In this document: piece by piece, positions 45,525 to 50,198 of the stretch | Layout: each line of letters starts with the position of its first letter | How positions within the stretch are numbered: position 1 is the stretch's first letter | Assembly: GCA_035771165.1 (NCBI GenBank) | Contig: JAWNZC010000013.1 | Location: 616,001 to 680,000, forward strand | Length of the DNA stretch: 64,000 bases | Origin: Paragorgia papillata | Lineage: Eukaryota; Cnidaria; Anthozoa; Scleralcyonacea; Coralliidae | Direction of reading: 5' to 3' | Notes under the pieces: generated by a model | Told to the model about the DNA's origin: nothing | What the model saw: only the letters and a program-made list of their open reading frames with translations | The model's database searches: none | Made by a program: the position numbers and the translations under genes

Positions 45525-47604
45525 ACAACAACAACATACAACAACGCCACCACCACCACCAACAACAATTACGCAACGCCACCACCATCACCACCAACAA
45601 CATACAACAATTATGCAACGCCACCACCACCAACACCAACATACAACAATTATGCAACGCCACCACCACCACCAACAACATACAACAATTATGCAACGCC
45701 ACCAACAACACCAACATACAACAATTATGCAACGCCACCACCACCACCAACAACATACAACAATTATCCAACGCCACCACCAACAACAACAGCAACATAC
45801 AACAATTATGCAACGCCACCACCATACAACAATTATGCAACGCCACCACCACCACCAACAATATACAACAATTATGCAACGCCACCACCACCACCACCAC
45901 CACCAACATACAACAATTATGCAACGCCACCAACATACAACAATTATGCAACACCACCACCATTCACCACCACCAACAACAACGCGAGTGAAAGGGTTAA
46001 TCAACAGTGTTTTTTACTCTTTGCTAGTTTACTGCATGACTTTCTGAGACGTTCCCTTTTGACGTGTAAAATCGTCTGGCGTTAGACAGAGTAAATAAAT
46101 AAAGGCGAGTGCAAATGGGCTAGAGTTTTCTGTGTTTTTTCATTTACTGTTTCTTTTTCAGAACTGCTCTTCGAGGTCTGGTTATTTTGTCACCACTTCT
46201 TGGCTTCACGTGGGCTTTTGCCTTGGCTGTGCACAAATACGACACCGACGTTTTCTGGCAATACGTGTTTTGCCTGAGCAACTCTTTTCAGGTACATTAA
46301 TATAAATTACTGCACAACACACTTTCTTATAGTCAGAAGTATGTGTCCTAAAAGAATAACCGACTCATCGACTTACTTCAATGGCTAATACTTTTCAAAA
46401 ATGAGCTATTAATGTTTAAACTTTGGAGTCATTGATCTATGGGCCTTGCTTGCCTTCACTCCCTGGCAGATTGTTTTTGTAGACATCTCAATCGTATGTG
46501 AATTTATTCACAATTTTCTTTTGTCAGGGCTTCTTCATATTTTTAATTCATGGCATCGGAAATTCCGAGGTTAGTTGAAATTTTTGAGCTGTATAGCGAG
46601 CTTGTGTTTTGTTTTGTTTCGTTTTGTTTTGTTTTGTTTTGTTTTGCTCCGCTCTGCTCTTTTCCGTTCCGCTCCGTTCTTTTCTGTTCTGCACTGTTTT
46701 GTTGATATACCTGGCAAAGTTAATATGAAATTAAAAAGAAAAGAAATCTTCTCAGATTTTAGCGGATAGTTTAGCGGAGTACAGCCATCCACTGCGACCT
46801 AACCTTTATTCTAACCGACGTGCCATTGAATTAAAAAATGTTTCGCTCCATTCACTTTTCTTGTTTTAGATACAAGAAGCTATAAAGAGAAGGGTTCACC
46901 CCCCTGCTATATTGCCTGTTCCAGCTGTAAGTACAAATTATGGACTTTATGCATTCTCTCGTTGTTTTTTTCGTCTCTTTTCGCACGTAGGTTGCCTGTC
47001 CTTACATGTTCTTCCTTTTTTCCCTTTCTCTTCCTTCCTTTCTCTGTTTCTTTCCCTTCTCCTTTTCTTTCCCTTCTCCTTCCTACCTTCCCTCCTGCCC
47101 TCCTTCCTTCCTTCCTTCCTTCCCTCCTTCCCTCCTTCCCTCCTTCCCTCCTTCCCTCCTTCCCTCCTTCCCTCCTTCCCTCCTTCCCTCCTTCCCTCCT
47201 TCCCTCCTTCCCTCCTTCCCTCTTTCCCTCTTTCCCTCCTTCCCTCCTTCCCTCCTTCCTTCCTTCCCTCTTTCCCTCCTTCCCTCCTTCCCTCCTTCCT
47301 TCCTTCCCTCCTTCCCTCTTTCCCTCCTTCCCTCCTTCCCTCTTTCCCTTCCTCCCTCCTTCTCTCCTTCCCTCCCTCCTCCCTCCTTCCTTCCTTCCTT
47401 CCTTCCTTCCTTCCTTCCTTCCTTCCTTCCTTCCTTCCTTCCTTCCTTCCTTCCTTCCTTGCTTCCTTCTTTTCTTATTGTTTATTTATTTATTTGATTT
47501 TGTCTTTTTTTCTTTAAATGGTCCATTCACAGACACAGCAGCACTCCAGTAACAATCATAGTGCGAGCTGCGAGGCTCCTGAAGTCGTGGAAAGTACCTT
47601 CTAA
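23528..47604 (+). CDS. Adhesion G-protein-coupled receptor gene, 3' part (19 exons, split)
   Basis: Joined exons encode an extracellular GAIN domain ending in a GPS autoproteolysis site, then a family B2 seven-transmembrane core and a short cytoplasmic tail. Landmarks are GPS-like C-x(n)-W...KCKTxHMSNF, TM1 [13 protein letters not shown]2 [16 protein letters not shown]3 [19 protein letters not shown]5 region CFLSPEKK...[13 protein letters not shown]6 [10 protein letters not shown] and TM7 NSFQGFFIF. The GAIN/GPS module is duplicated (seven exons each, A and B). Both modules begin and end in phase 0, so A+B, A only or B only would all stay in frame. The 7TM part is ten exons totalling 300 codons with stop TAA at 47602-47604. 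The receptor's N-terminus lies left of the window or of the satellite. The family assignment is firm. The ligand, the subfamily and whether module A is used are unknown. Confidence 0.9.
23633..23856. repeat. Tetranucleotide array (TGTT, TCTG, TGCC, TCTG blocks)
   Basis: Variant tetramers occur in ordered blocks: TGTT, TGTC, TGCC with one TGCG in the middle, TGCC, then TGTC, TGTC. The second copy of this locus (63590-63668) is a purer TCTG array. The frames open through the array on both strands are repeat translations, not genes. The array lies in the intron between the two candidate leading exons. Confidence 0.95.
24056..24117 (+). CDS. Receptor exon, Asn/Thr-rich linker before GAIN module A
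   Basis: The acceptor is TGTCATTCCAG and the donor CAG/GTACAT. It reads [14 protein letters not shown] then TSNDNNQ in phase with the next exon. N-x-T/S sequons suggest a glycosylated extracellular linker. No domain is recognised. Confidence rests on splice sites and phase only. Confidence 0.6.
24230..24349. mobile_element. Palindromic MITE of the TTAACYCTTT family, copy 1
   Basis: About 120 bp with ends TTAACTCTTTCACTCC and AGTGAAAGGATTAA and a core CAGACGATTTTACTCGTC. Related copies lie at 47939-48059 and 50833-50944, with fragments near 45340-45390, 45980-46005 and 46058-46100. It is intronic here. Confidence 0.7.
24568..24666 (+). CDS. GAIN module A exon 1
   Basis: The acceptor is GTGTTTTAG and the donor TAT/GTGAGT, phase 0-0, 33 codons. 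It reads [20 protein letters not shown] and onward to EYCY. The amphipathic Leu/Ala/Lys pattern is that of the helical subdomain A of GAIN domains. The counterpart at 32070-32168 is the same length, with [20 protein letters not shown] at the equivalent positions. Confidence 0.88.
24711..25224. repeat. (GTGAA)n array in module A, upstream side
   Basis: Nearly pure 5-bp repeat with GTGCG, AATGA and GTAAA variants. It begins shortly after module A exon 1 and is cut at 25224 by a transposon. The continuation is at 26333-26430. It is the reverse complement of the (TTCAC)n array at 30113-30360. The long Phe/His/Ser/Leu frame on the minus strand is repeat translation. Confidence 0.97.
25225..26332. 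mobile_element. TIR transposon inserted into the GTGAA array
   Basis: The ends are TAGCCTGAGAAAACAACCGC and its inverted match GCGGTTGTTTTCTCAGGCTA, with inverted similarity reaching roughly 150 bp inward. Flanks AGTGATGTG (25216-25224) and AATGATGTG (26333-26341) match 8 of 9 and look like a 9-bp target-site duplication. The homologous array in module B (32211-32911) is uninterrupted and acts as an empty site. A second element is nested inside. No transposase is seen, so this is non-autonomous. A long TIR with a 9-bp duplication suggests a Mutator-like origin (inference). Confidence 0.85.
25405..25982. mobile_element. TTAA-flanked MITE nested in the larger element
   Basis: Termini GGTGGCTCCCTA and TAGGGAGCCACC are bounded by TTAA at 25401-25404 and 25983-25986. 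A relative with the same termini and TTAA flanks is at 49657-50164. TTAA target duplication is characteristic of piggyBac-type transposition. No protein is encoded. Confidence 0.8.
26333..26430. repeat. Continuation of the GTGAA array after the insertion
   Basis: The sequence resumes with TGATGTGAAGTGAAATGAAG and ends before GCAGGTTGAACGACC. That junction is also found at the end of the module B array near 32911. Confidence 0.95.
26484..26546 (+). CDS. GAIN module A exon 2
   Basis: The acceptor is TTTTTTAG and the donor CGA/GTATGT, phase 0-0. The 21 codons read [20 protein letters not shown] plus R. The pattern a-x-x-I-V-x-x-I-L is typical of the second GAIN helix. Module B has a 20-codon counterpart at 32962-33021. 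Confidence 0.87.
26652..27088. mobile_element. MITE with TTTAAAGTGCCTAT ends
   Basis: The left end TTTAAAGTGCCTATTGAACG is mirrored by CGTTTCATAGGCACTTTAAA at the right. Inverted similarity continues inward over AAAATTAAGTTTGTCTTA and the internal TTTGATATGCAA. Length is about 435 bp. It is absent from module B. The short frames inside have no coding character. Confidence 0.75.
27264..27561. mobile_element. MITE with TTTTTCCTCTAAAACGTTTT ends
   Basis: TTTTTCCTCTAAAACGTTTT near 27265 pairs with AAACGTTTTAGAGGGAAAAA ending about 27560. The next inverted block is TAGTTCCTTGC / GCAAGGAACTA. It is about 300 bp, non-coding, lies inside the module A intron 2, and is missing in module B. Confidence 0.75.
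27599..28100. repeat. GGTGGT/GATGGT-rich imperfect microsatellite
   Basis: Purine-biased, T-containing 3-bp based repeat (GTGGTGGTGATGG, GTGGTAATAGTG). It also appears as a shorter block at 27175-27260. The open frames rich in Val on one strand and in Thr/Ile or His on the other are repeat translations. Module B lacks this block. Confidence 0.95.
28294..28390 (+). CDS. GAIN module A exon 3
   Basis: The acceptor is TTTTTTACTGAAG and the donor CTCA/GTGAGT, entering phase 0 and leaving phase 1. It reads [20 protein letters not shown] and onward to KDFSHLS. Module B exon 3 (33215-33311) has the same length and phases. Confidence 0.88.
28400..28605. repeat. GTTGGTGCTGGTG-type repeat, module A
   Basis: Imperfect GGTGTTGGTGCT repeats fill most of the 306-bp intron between exons 3 and 4. 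In module B the corresponding intron is 1404 bp because the same kind of repeat has expanded. Confidence 0.93.
28697..28810 (+). CDS. GAIN module A exon 4
   Basis: The acceptor is TTTTCTCAAAG and the donor AACT/GTAAGT, phase 1-1, 114 nt. It reads [20 protein letters not shown], then [13 protein letters not shown] and CTPN. The same length and phases occur at 34716-34829. N-x-S/T sequons fit an extracellular location. Confidence 0.9.
28978..29035 (+). CDS. GAIN module A exon 5
   Basis: The acceptor is GCGTTTTAG and the donor CGG/GTAATT, phase 1 to 2, 58 nt. It reads [20 protein letters not shown]. Short beta-strand pattern. Module B counterpart at 35005-35062 is nearly identical. Confidence 0.87.
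29120..29180 (-). mobile_element. tRNA-like SINE fragment, minus strand
   Basis: Read on the minus strand it contains CATCTGAGTTCTATTGGCTC and GGTTAGAGTATCC, resembling a tRNA A-box region. It is similar to minus-strand pieces at about 35220-35295 and 43010-43080. Partial and degenerate. Confidence 0.5.
29311..29400 (+). mobile_element. tRNA-derived SINE-like unit, plus strand
   Basis: TGGCTCAAAGG (29323-29333) matches a pol III A box, and GGATTTGAGTC (29366-29376) resembles a B box about 33 nt downstream. The module B copy at 35342-35420 has TGGCTCAATGG and GGATTTGAGTCC with a short internal deletion. The insertion therefore predates the module duplication. It does not fold into an intact tRNA, so it is not called as a tRNA gene. 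Confidence 0.6.
29478..29590. repeat. Inverted pair of GATGAAGACACTAGATCGG motifs
   Basis: ACGTTTCGATAATCCGATCT with TAGTGTCTTCATC (29485-29516) is the inverse of GATGAAGACACTAGATCGGA and GTGTCGAAACGTT further right, with a partial duplication in between. Module B keeps one copy at about 35571-35605. The block fits the 3' remnant of a mobile element. Confidence 0.6.
29899..30016 (+). CDS. GAIN module A exon 6
   Basis: The acceptor is TTGTTCTTAG and the donor AAG/GTAGGG, phase 2 to 0, 118 nt. It reads [20 protein letters not shown], then [20 protein letters not shown]. The S-x-I-I-x-V strand followed by an L...PV/IxIP-like strand is the usual lead-in to a GPS motif. Confidence 0.9.
30113..30360. 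repeat. (TTCAC)n array in module A, downstream side
   Basis: Mostly pure CACTT pentamers with CGCTT at the start and TCCAC near the end. It lies in the intron just before the GPS exon and is the reverse complement of the array at 24711-25224. Ser/Leu/His/Phe frames here are artefacts. Confidence 0.97.
30400..30576 (+). CDS. GAIN module A exon 7, GPS motif
   Basis: The acceptor is TTGATTCAAAG and the donor CCG/GTAAGC, phase 0-0, 59 codons. It contains [18 protein letters not shown] and [16 protein letters not shown]. This follows the GPS layout (first Cys, W, G-x, Cys-x-x-x-H-[LM]-[ST]-x-F). The Cys normally after the Gly is Val and the Cys two residues before the His region is Thr. H-M-S stands at the position where cleavage occurs in canonical H-L-[ST] sites, so self-cleavage is possible but unproven. 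No TM exon follows before module B. Confidence 0.9.
30681..31415. mobile_element. Foldback/TIR element after module A GPS exon
   Basis: CTGCGAGCAGAGCCTCCTGT, followed by TCCTTGCGAGGCGAAGGAAA at 30681-30720, recurs inverted at about 31375-31415. Inside it a second inverted pair lies around CAAATCGAACTCGTTG and CTATCAAAATCGAACG (about 30967-31052 against 31160-31250). In module B only the left part survives (36890-36985). Non-coding. Confidence 0.8.
31630..31985. repeat. Dispersed palindromic repeat, copy 1
   Basis: It runs from CGCGAACAGCTCGTATAAAC through GCCCCGGGCTTATTTT to ATGTCATTGCTATGATGTAG. A second copy with the same order is at 59521-59865. Internal inverted pieces such as CGAACAGCTCGT / ACGAGCTGTTCG suggest a MITE. 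It sits immediately upstream of module B. Confidence 0.8.
32070..32168 (+). CDS. GAIN module B exon 1
   Basis: The acceptor is GTGTTGTAG and the donor AAT/GTGAGT, phase 0-0, 33 codons. [20 protein letters not shown] is followed by a segment ending in KMPEYCN. Homologous to 24568-24666, with substitutions that keep helix character. Confidence 0.9.
32211..32911. repeat. (GTGAA)n array in module B, upstream side
   Basis: Uninterrupted GTGAA repeat with variants (AATGA, GTAAA, GAAGGGAAGGG, GTGCG). A composite block beginning GAGAGAAGTGAAGTGCGG occurs twice here (about 32586 and 32797). This is the un-inserted counterpart of the module A array. Confidence 0.97.
32962..33021 (+). CDS. GAIN module B exon 2
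   Basis: The acceptor is TTTTGTAG and the donor CGA/GTATGT, phase 0-0. The 20 codons read [20 protein letters not shown]. One codon shorter than module A exon 2, in the Asn run. Confidence 0.87.
33060..33131. repeat. Displaced fragment of the GTGAA array
   Basis: GAGAGAAGTGAAGTGCGGTG and the following 50 bases match 32586-32656 and 32797-32865 but lie in the next intron, past exon 2. The sequence then jumps to DNA homologous to module A at about 28215, so about 1.6 kb of intron present in module A is absent here. Confidence 0.8.
33215..33311 (+). CDS. GAIN module B exon 3
   Basis: The acceptor is TTTTTTACTGAAG and the donor CTCA/GTGAGT, phase 0 to 1. It reads [20 protein letters not shown] and ends KDFSNLS. 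Almost identical to module A exon 3. Confidence 0.9.
33355..34610. repeat. Expanded GTTGTT/GGTGCTGGTG/GTTAGT array, module B
   Basis: Composite microsatellite in the exon 3-4 intron. GTTGTT-rich at the left, GGTGCTGGTGGTGTT in the middle, and a pure GTTAGT run at about 34405-34540. The equivalent module A intron holds only about 200 bp. Long Val/Leu/Gly frames and their Thr/Leu/Pro antisense are repeat translations. Confidence 0.96.
34716..34829 (+). CDS. GAIN module B exon 4
   Basis: The acceptor is GTTCTCTCAAAG and the donor AACT/GTAAGT, phase 1-1. It reads [20 protein letters not shown], then [13 protein letters not shown] and CKPN. Strongly conserved with module A exon 4. Confidence 0.91.
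35005..35062 (+). CDS. GAIN module B exon 5
   Basis: The acceptor is GCGTTTTAG and the donor CGG/GTAATT, phase 1 to 2. It encodes the same [20 protein letters not shown] as module A. Confidence 0.88.
35205..35420. mobile_element. SINE-like pieces, module B copy
   Basis: A minus-strand tRNA-like piece (CCGAGTTCTATTGGCTCACT in reverse, about 35220-35295) is followed by a plus-strand unit with TGGCTCAATGG at 35351-35361 and GGATTTGAGTCC at 35379-35390. The layout matches 29120-29400 in module A. Confidence 0.6.
35925..36042 (+). CDS. GAIN module B exon 6
   Basis: The acceptor is TTGTTCTTAG and the donor AAG/GTAGGG, phase 2 to 0. It reads [20 protein letters not shown], then [19 protein letters not shown]. 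Counterpart of 29899-30016. Confidence 0.9.
36122..36556. repeat. (TTCAC)/(TTCGC)n array in module B, downstream side
   Basis: CACTT pentamers enclose a central block of CGCTT pentamers (about 36175-36336). Further right TCCAC and CAGTT variants appear. Reverse-complementary to the GTGAA array at 32211-32911 in the same module. Confidence 0.97.
36597..36773 (+). CDS. GAIN module B exon 7, GPS motif before the 7TM region
   Basis: The acceptor is TTGATTCAAAG and the donor CCG/GTAAGC, phase 0-0, 59 codons. It contains [18 protein letters not shown] and [21 protein letters not shown] is closer to the canonical FAVLM than in module A. As in module A, the second and fourth GPS cysteines are absent. 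This is the GPS directly upstream of TM1, the normal position for a tethered-agonist-bearing stalk. Confidence 0.93.
36870..37170. repeat. Truncated TIR element and a small palindrome
   Basis: 36870-36990 matches the left part of the element at 30681. The sequence then diverges into a palindrome around two ATGACGTCATA sites (CTTATGACGTCATAG near 37045; CTATGACGTCATAAG near 37117). Intronic, no coding sign. Confidence 0.6.
37200..37770. other. Intron without recognised gene
   Basis: AT-rich intron DNA. 37395-37460 carries GGCTTGCCCCCCGGCC and CACGCCACTGG, a fragment of the hAT-like MITE end found at 38208. Two inverted TTTTTTGATATCAAGAATTA / TGATATCAAAAAAG pieces flank 37618-37730 and form another palindrome. 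Confidence 0.6.
37774..38208. mobile_element. hAT-like MITE with CAGTG(G)CGTAGCC ends, copy 1
   Basis: The left end CAGTGCGTAGCCA is mirrored by TGGCTACGCCACTG. Flanking AGTGTGGA (37766-37773) and AGTGCGGA (38209-38216) match 7 of 8, consistent with an 8-bp target duplication. Subterminal G and C runs are typical of this family here. A copy is at 59930-60381. Minus-strand frames inside are not supported as genes. Confidence 0.8.
38839..38942 (+). CDS. Receptor exon, TM1
   Basis: The acceptor is GACACAACAG and the donor CCG/GTATGT, entering phase 0 and leaving phase 2. It encodes TSDGHKFA, then [20 protein letters not shown] and VIYLIFR. The LxxISYIGCGxS/T signature of adhesion GPCR TM1 is present. 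Confidence 0.95.
39349..40425. repeat. Palindrome-rich intron between TM1 and TM2
   Basis: GTTAATTACC (39349) and GGTAATTAAC (39411) bracket a hairpin with AACCGAGGCTTTTA arms. GAGGAGGTTTTC occurs at about 39437 and 40105. GGGCTGTATGCGATATAC and its inverses occur at 40018-40070. AAGAAAACCGACTCAA occurs at about 40236 and 40396. These are remains of one or more foldback elements. No exon is recognised. Confidence 0.6.
40622..40736 (+). CDS. Receptor exon, TM2
   Basis: The acceptor is TTGATCTTGAAG and the donor CCA/GTAAGT, phase 2 to 0. It reads [20 protein letters not shown], then [18 protein letters not shown]. The QNxVHVHLxxSLxLxQxxFL pattern is that of family B2 TM2. Confidence 0.94.
40745..41655. 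repeat. (GGAT)n array in the TM2-TM3 intron
   Basis: A long GGAT tetramer array, purest at about 41085-41330, degenerates on both sides into GGGT/GGAT mixtures. Within it at 40920-40965 is a minus-strand ACGAAGGGCCTTCGCTCGAA motif. Met/Asp/Gly/Trp frames and the His/Pro/Ser/Ile antisense frame are artefacts. Confidence 0.96.
41794..41947 (+). CDS. Receptor exon, TM3 and start of TM4
   Basis: The acceptor is CCCCTTCTAG and the donor TGGG/GTGAGG, phase 0 to 1. It reads [20 protein letters not shown], then [14 protein letters not shown] and KKFYVFGW. The extracellular-end Cys of TM3 is present (VGCK), as are HY, FCWML and EG-x-x-LY, all hallmarks of the family. Confidence 0.96.
42030..42108 (+). 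CDS. Receptor exon, TM4
   Basis: The acceptor is TTTTTCTGCAG, phase 1 to 2. It encodes [20 protein letters not shown], then DDVYGNG. The chosen donor GG/GTTGGT is weak. It is the only site that keeps frame with the next exon and joins YGNG to CFLS, recreating the conserved loop Cys. A donor 6 bp downstream (TTG/GTGATG) would shift the frame relative to that acceptor. Confidence 0.85.
42527..42593 (+). CDS. Receptor exon, second extracellular loop and TM5 start
   Basis: The acceptor is TTAATTTTAAG and the donor GTG/GTGAGT, phase 2 to 0. It reads [20 protein letters not shown] and VV. The C-[WF]-L-S...[FI]-I-W pattern is the family's loop 2/TM5, with Cys paired to TM3 in relatives. Confidence 0.92.
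42835..42995. repeat. Foldback element with about 55-bp arms
   Basis: ATATCATACACTCGGAGGAG, TGTTTCATCAGGATATCC and AAACACTTCG on the left are mirrored by CAGTGTTTGGATATCCTGAT, GAAACACTCCTCCTCG and TGTATGATAT on the right, around a short loop. Non-coding MITE. Confidence 0.85.
43233..43312 (+). CDS. Receptor exon, TM5 and intracellular loop 3
   Basis: The acceptor is CTTTTTTAG and the donor AAA/GTAAGT, phase 0 to 2. It reads [20 protein letters not shown], then TRKAKA. N-x-x-F...R is typical of TM5 and its cytosolic end. Confidence 0.93.
43549..45245. mobile_element. Large TIR element, outer, in the TM5-TM6 intron
   Basis: CAATCTCGTACCCAGAGCCT begins a left arm (about 43549-43611) that is the inverse of the right arm ending AGGCTCTGCGTACGAGATTG at 45245, about 60 bp each with small gaps. 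Another TIR element sits inside. No transposase reading frame is recognised. Confidence 0.85.
43626..44563. mobile_element. TIR element nested inside the preceding one
   Basis: CAACCTCGTCCCCAGGGCCA with GTGCCAAGATGGCGGCC in the left arm (about 43626-43706) is inverted at about 44490-44563. Length is about 940 bp. The two short open frames in between have no recognisable domain. Confidence 0.85.
45395..45990. repeat. CAACAA/CACCAC composite microsatellite
   Basis: Runs of CAACAA and CATCAT at the left, then a recurrent unit of roughly 45-60 bp (ACATACAACAATTATGCAAC, then GCCACCACCACCA). The edges carry pieces of the TTAACCCTTT MITE (GACGTGTAAAATCGTCTG at about 45350 and GAGTGAAAGGGTTAA at about 45985). 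The array seems to have grown within such a MITE. Thr/Pro/Asn/Tyr and His/Gln frames are artefacts. Confidence 0.9.
46162..46291 (+). CDS. Receptor exon, TM6 and start of TM7
   Basis: The acceptor is CTTTTTCAG and the donor CAG/GTACAT, phase 2 to 0. It reads [20 protein letters not shown], then [11 protein letters not shown] and [12 protein letters not shown]. PLLGxTWxF is the signature of adhesion GPCR TM6. Confidence 0.96.
46528..46569 (+). CDS. Receptor exon, TM7 end
   Basis: The acceptor is TTTTGTCAG and the donor GAG/GTTAGT, phase 0-0, 14 codons [14 protein letters not shown]. It joins the previous exon as [12 protein letters not shown], the family's TM7 signature. Confidence 0.94.
46595..46700. 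repeat. (GTTTT)/(TTCCG) pentamer repeat
   Basis: Short run of GTTTT pentamers passing into CTCCG/TTCCG variants, intronic. Confidence 0.9.
46870..46926 (+). CDS. Receptor exon, cytoplasmic tail
   Basis: The acceptor is CTTGTTTTAG and the donor GCT/GTAAGT, phase 0-0. It reads [19 protein letters not shown]. Matches the basic juxtamembrane tail after TM7 in this family. Confidence 0.85.
46990..47465. repeat. Long CCCTCCTT/CCTT polypyrimidine tract
   Basis: Almost exclusively C and T on the + strand for over 400 bp, made of TCCCTCCT and CCTT units. It ends about 65 bp before the last exon. Pro/Ser/Leu/Phe frames in all three readings are artefacts. Confidence 0.97.
47533..47604 (+). CDS. Receptor last coding exon and stop
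   Basis: The acceptor is CCATTCACAG. It reads [20 protein letters not shown], then STF and stop TAA. The total 7TM part is 299 residues. The final ESTF fits a class I PDZ-ligand pattern (inference). No clear AATAAA was found nearby, so the 3' end of the transcript is not placed. Confidence 0.82.
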   Translation, partial: TQQHSSNNHSASCEAPEVVESTF

Positions 47605-47938
47605 AGATGAGTGACATATGTACTGTACCCGTTGTACTTGTAGCTGTCCTTGGACTTACTTGATTTATAACTTCGAGCGCTTATGCCTCGAATACCTAAA
47701 CTCAAAACAAATTGTAATTGTCGAAGAAGAGACAACGAATGAGTATTCTAGTTTTCTTTACTTGACTCTAGTGTTGACGTGCTCAAAGGTTTATATATTG
47801 TAGCTTGTATGTTTTTAATGCACGTTCTGAGTCATAGGAATAGTTTACTTAAGTTTAAGTATTTCACGAATAACGAAAGGTCAAACAAACATTACAGTGA
47901 GTGTGACAGGAGAAAGGGACAGAACGTATACGTTCCAA

Positions 47939-48059
47939 TTAACCCTTTACTGGCCACAGTTGCCTTTTGGCAACTAATTAATTTTACTCAGGCTAACCCC
48001 AGACGATTTTACTCGTCAAGGGGAGAGCTCCCGGAAACCTTGGCCAGGTTAAGGGTTAA
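47939..48059. mobile_element. TTAACYCTTT MITE, copy 2
   Basis: TTAACCCTTTACTGGCCA at the left is mirrored by TGGCCAGGTTAAGGGTTAA at the right. The core CCAGACGATTTTACTCGTC is shared with copies at 24230 and 50833. Confidence 0.85.
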
Positions 48060-49011
48060 GATCTGTCACTCTTAATAATAGTAGAAACATGTTACAGGGG
48101 CGTAATTAGTAGGGGTGGAGTGGTGTGACACCACTGATCTCTGGATTGCTCATCCTAATTATGGTCAGTGAGTAAACATTTTGAAGCCACTGGCGGCCAT
48201 AATGGTACTCCAGGTCCAGTGTATCTTGCGGGCTTAAGACTAGTAAGAGTTTACTGGGGGAGTCGGAAAAGCCGTAAAACAATTCTCACATGGCAATTTA
48301 CTGTTACTACCGAAAATCAGAAGGGAAATACAAGCAAATACAGTCCGAAATTGTCAACTACATACTTCAAGGCTTTGCAAAGACTTATGTTTGAATATAT
48401 ACCAAAGGTATATAGATACATAATTTTATAATGAAGTTTTTGATTGATTTCGTTGTTTCTTCACGAGTTTTGTGATATAGGTTTATCGATTACCAGGATG
48501 AGTAAAAAGCTACGAAATAACACGTTTTACTGCTTAATAATAGCTACCAACAAATGCAAAAACTAAGCATCTAAACCTTTTACAGTGTTCTTTGTTTGAT
48601 ACCAATGGCAGAAATATTTTTAATGTGGCTTTTTTCGTCTCTTTTCGTGCTACGAAAACGTACAATTTTCCGTGGCGGCCATCTTGGTATTCCAAATTCG
48701 TCATCTCCGCTGGCCCGGATGAGCAATCCAGTTATATAGAGATCAGTGAGTGACACACACCTATGTTTGAACTGAACATAGATATACCATAAAAGTTTTT
48801 AGCACAGCTTGCCATTCGGAAAACCGCGTTGACTTAACGAACACAATATTATAGTGTATCAGAGATGTAGGTTATTTTGTACTTTTTAACAAATGCTTAA
48901 TATGTCAAGCTGCATTGCTATGAGTAGCCCTAGTGAACTCCTAAGCAGGTGTCATGTTAATGTAACATTTATAGATGAAAAAATTCGAGTGCCTTATATT
49001 ATGGCCATTTA

Positions 49012-49653
49012 AAAGGGAGAAAATAAGTCACGACTTTTTTTATTTTATTTTTTTTAAATTTATTAATTCAAAATTTACACGTAGAATAGCTACATGAAAG
49101 CTCATTTGGAATGCGTATTACATATATTGTTTTATAAATATTAAAATATGTGTACAATTCTACTAATTTATAATAGTACTATAGTTCAAAGATGTATTAC
49201 TTTACATAAAAATTAATTCAAGTTAAAAATAGAAAGCATGTATCTTTTAGTTGCTTCAGCCTGGACATAGTGTTGAATTATCAATGGCGTAGGCGATTGG
49301 GCTCCTCATAAAACGTCCAGTTTTGATTAGGACGCGTCCTATTTAAGTCGCGAACACATTCGTATATAGGTCGGTATAAATGGTGAATTTGTCCGTGACC
49401 AAAGTAAGTCGCGACTAAAATAAGAACAGAATTAAGCCGGTTTTCCACCAGGCGACTTTTTTCGCGCGAAGCGACTTTTTCTTTTGTCTCATGAGCTCTG
49501 AGCTGGAACTAATCAGAAATCTATTGAATTCGAACAAAAGAAGGTCGCTTCGCGCGAAAAAAATCGTCTAGTGGAAAACCGGCTTTATAGTTTGTTCGCG
49601 ACTTAAATAGGACGCGGTCTTAATTAAGTCGCGACTTATAATTTTCTCCCGTT
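49012..49653. mobile_element. Multi-palindromic MITE
   Basis: The outer ends are AAGGGAGAAAATAAGTC and its near-inverse GACTTATAATTTTCTCCCG. A middle pair CGCGTCCTATTTAAGTCGCG (49333-49355) is matched inversely at 49594-49616 (23 bp perfect). The inner pair starting AAGCCGGTTTTCCACC (49434-49475) is matched inversely at 49544-49585 (42 bp with two mismatches). Three nested inverted pairs give a long hairpin. Confidence 0.85.
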
Positions 49654-49656
49654 TAA

Positions 49657-50164
49657 GGTGGCTCCATACAGTTTCTTGAAAAATGGAAAATACAATTTTG
49701 AGAGTCCAAAACACGTGACTAAACAATTCGGAAAAAGAATAAAACTAAATGTTATGCATAGTTAAACAATCTGACAATCAAAAACTTTTACCAAATAAAT
49801 AGCAACAGTTGTTGATATGGCAACAATGACGTTTCAAAATGGCGGCTGCGAAATGTTTTAAAAATTAACAAACATGATTTTTCATAAAAAAAATTTATTC
49901 GTTCTACAGAATTTTTTTTAAATCGGCCTATTGATTTACTCATACTTCAAGAAAAGTTTTAATGAGAAAAAAAATTGGGGGTCACCAAAGTTTTTTTCGA
50001 ATTAAATTAGTTTGAAGGGTAATTTTGAAACGTCATTGTTGCCATAGCAACAACTGTTGCTATTTATTTGGTAACAGTTTTTGATTGTCAGACTGTTTAA
50101 CTATGCATAACATTTAGTTTTATTCTTGTATTTTCCATTTTTCAAGAAACTGTGTGGAGCCACC
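49657..50164. mobile_element. TTAA-flanked MITE with long TIRs
   Basis: GGTGGCTCC at the left and GGAGCCACC at the right are bounded by TTAA (49653-49656 and 50165-50168). The arms (about 150-190 bp) include GCAACAGTTGTTGATATGGC and AAACTAAATGTTATGCATAG in inverted orientation. Same termini as 25405-25982. Confidence 0.88.
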
Positions 50165-50198
50165 TTAAATAGCCCTATTGTGCTCCGCGAATATATTT

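Noticed and set aside
45370..46085. Long Thr/Pro/Asn, His/Gln and Cys/Trp/Val frames
   Set aside because: CAACAA/CACCAC array open on both strands. No splice-linked neighbours.
46912..47552. Pro/Ser/Leu/Phe frames over 160-200 codons
   Set aside because: The pyrimidine tract is open in all three frames. The real exons on either side use other phases.
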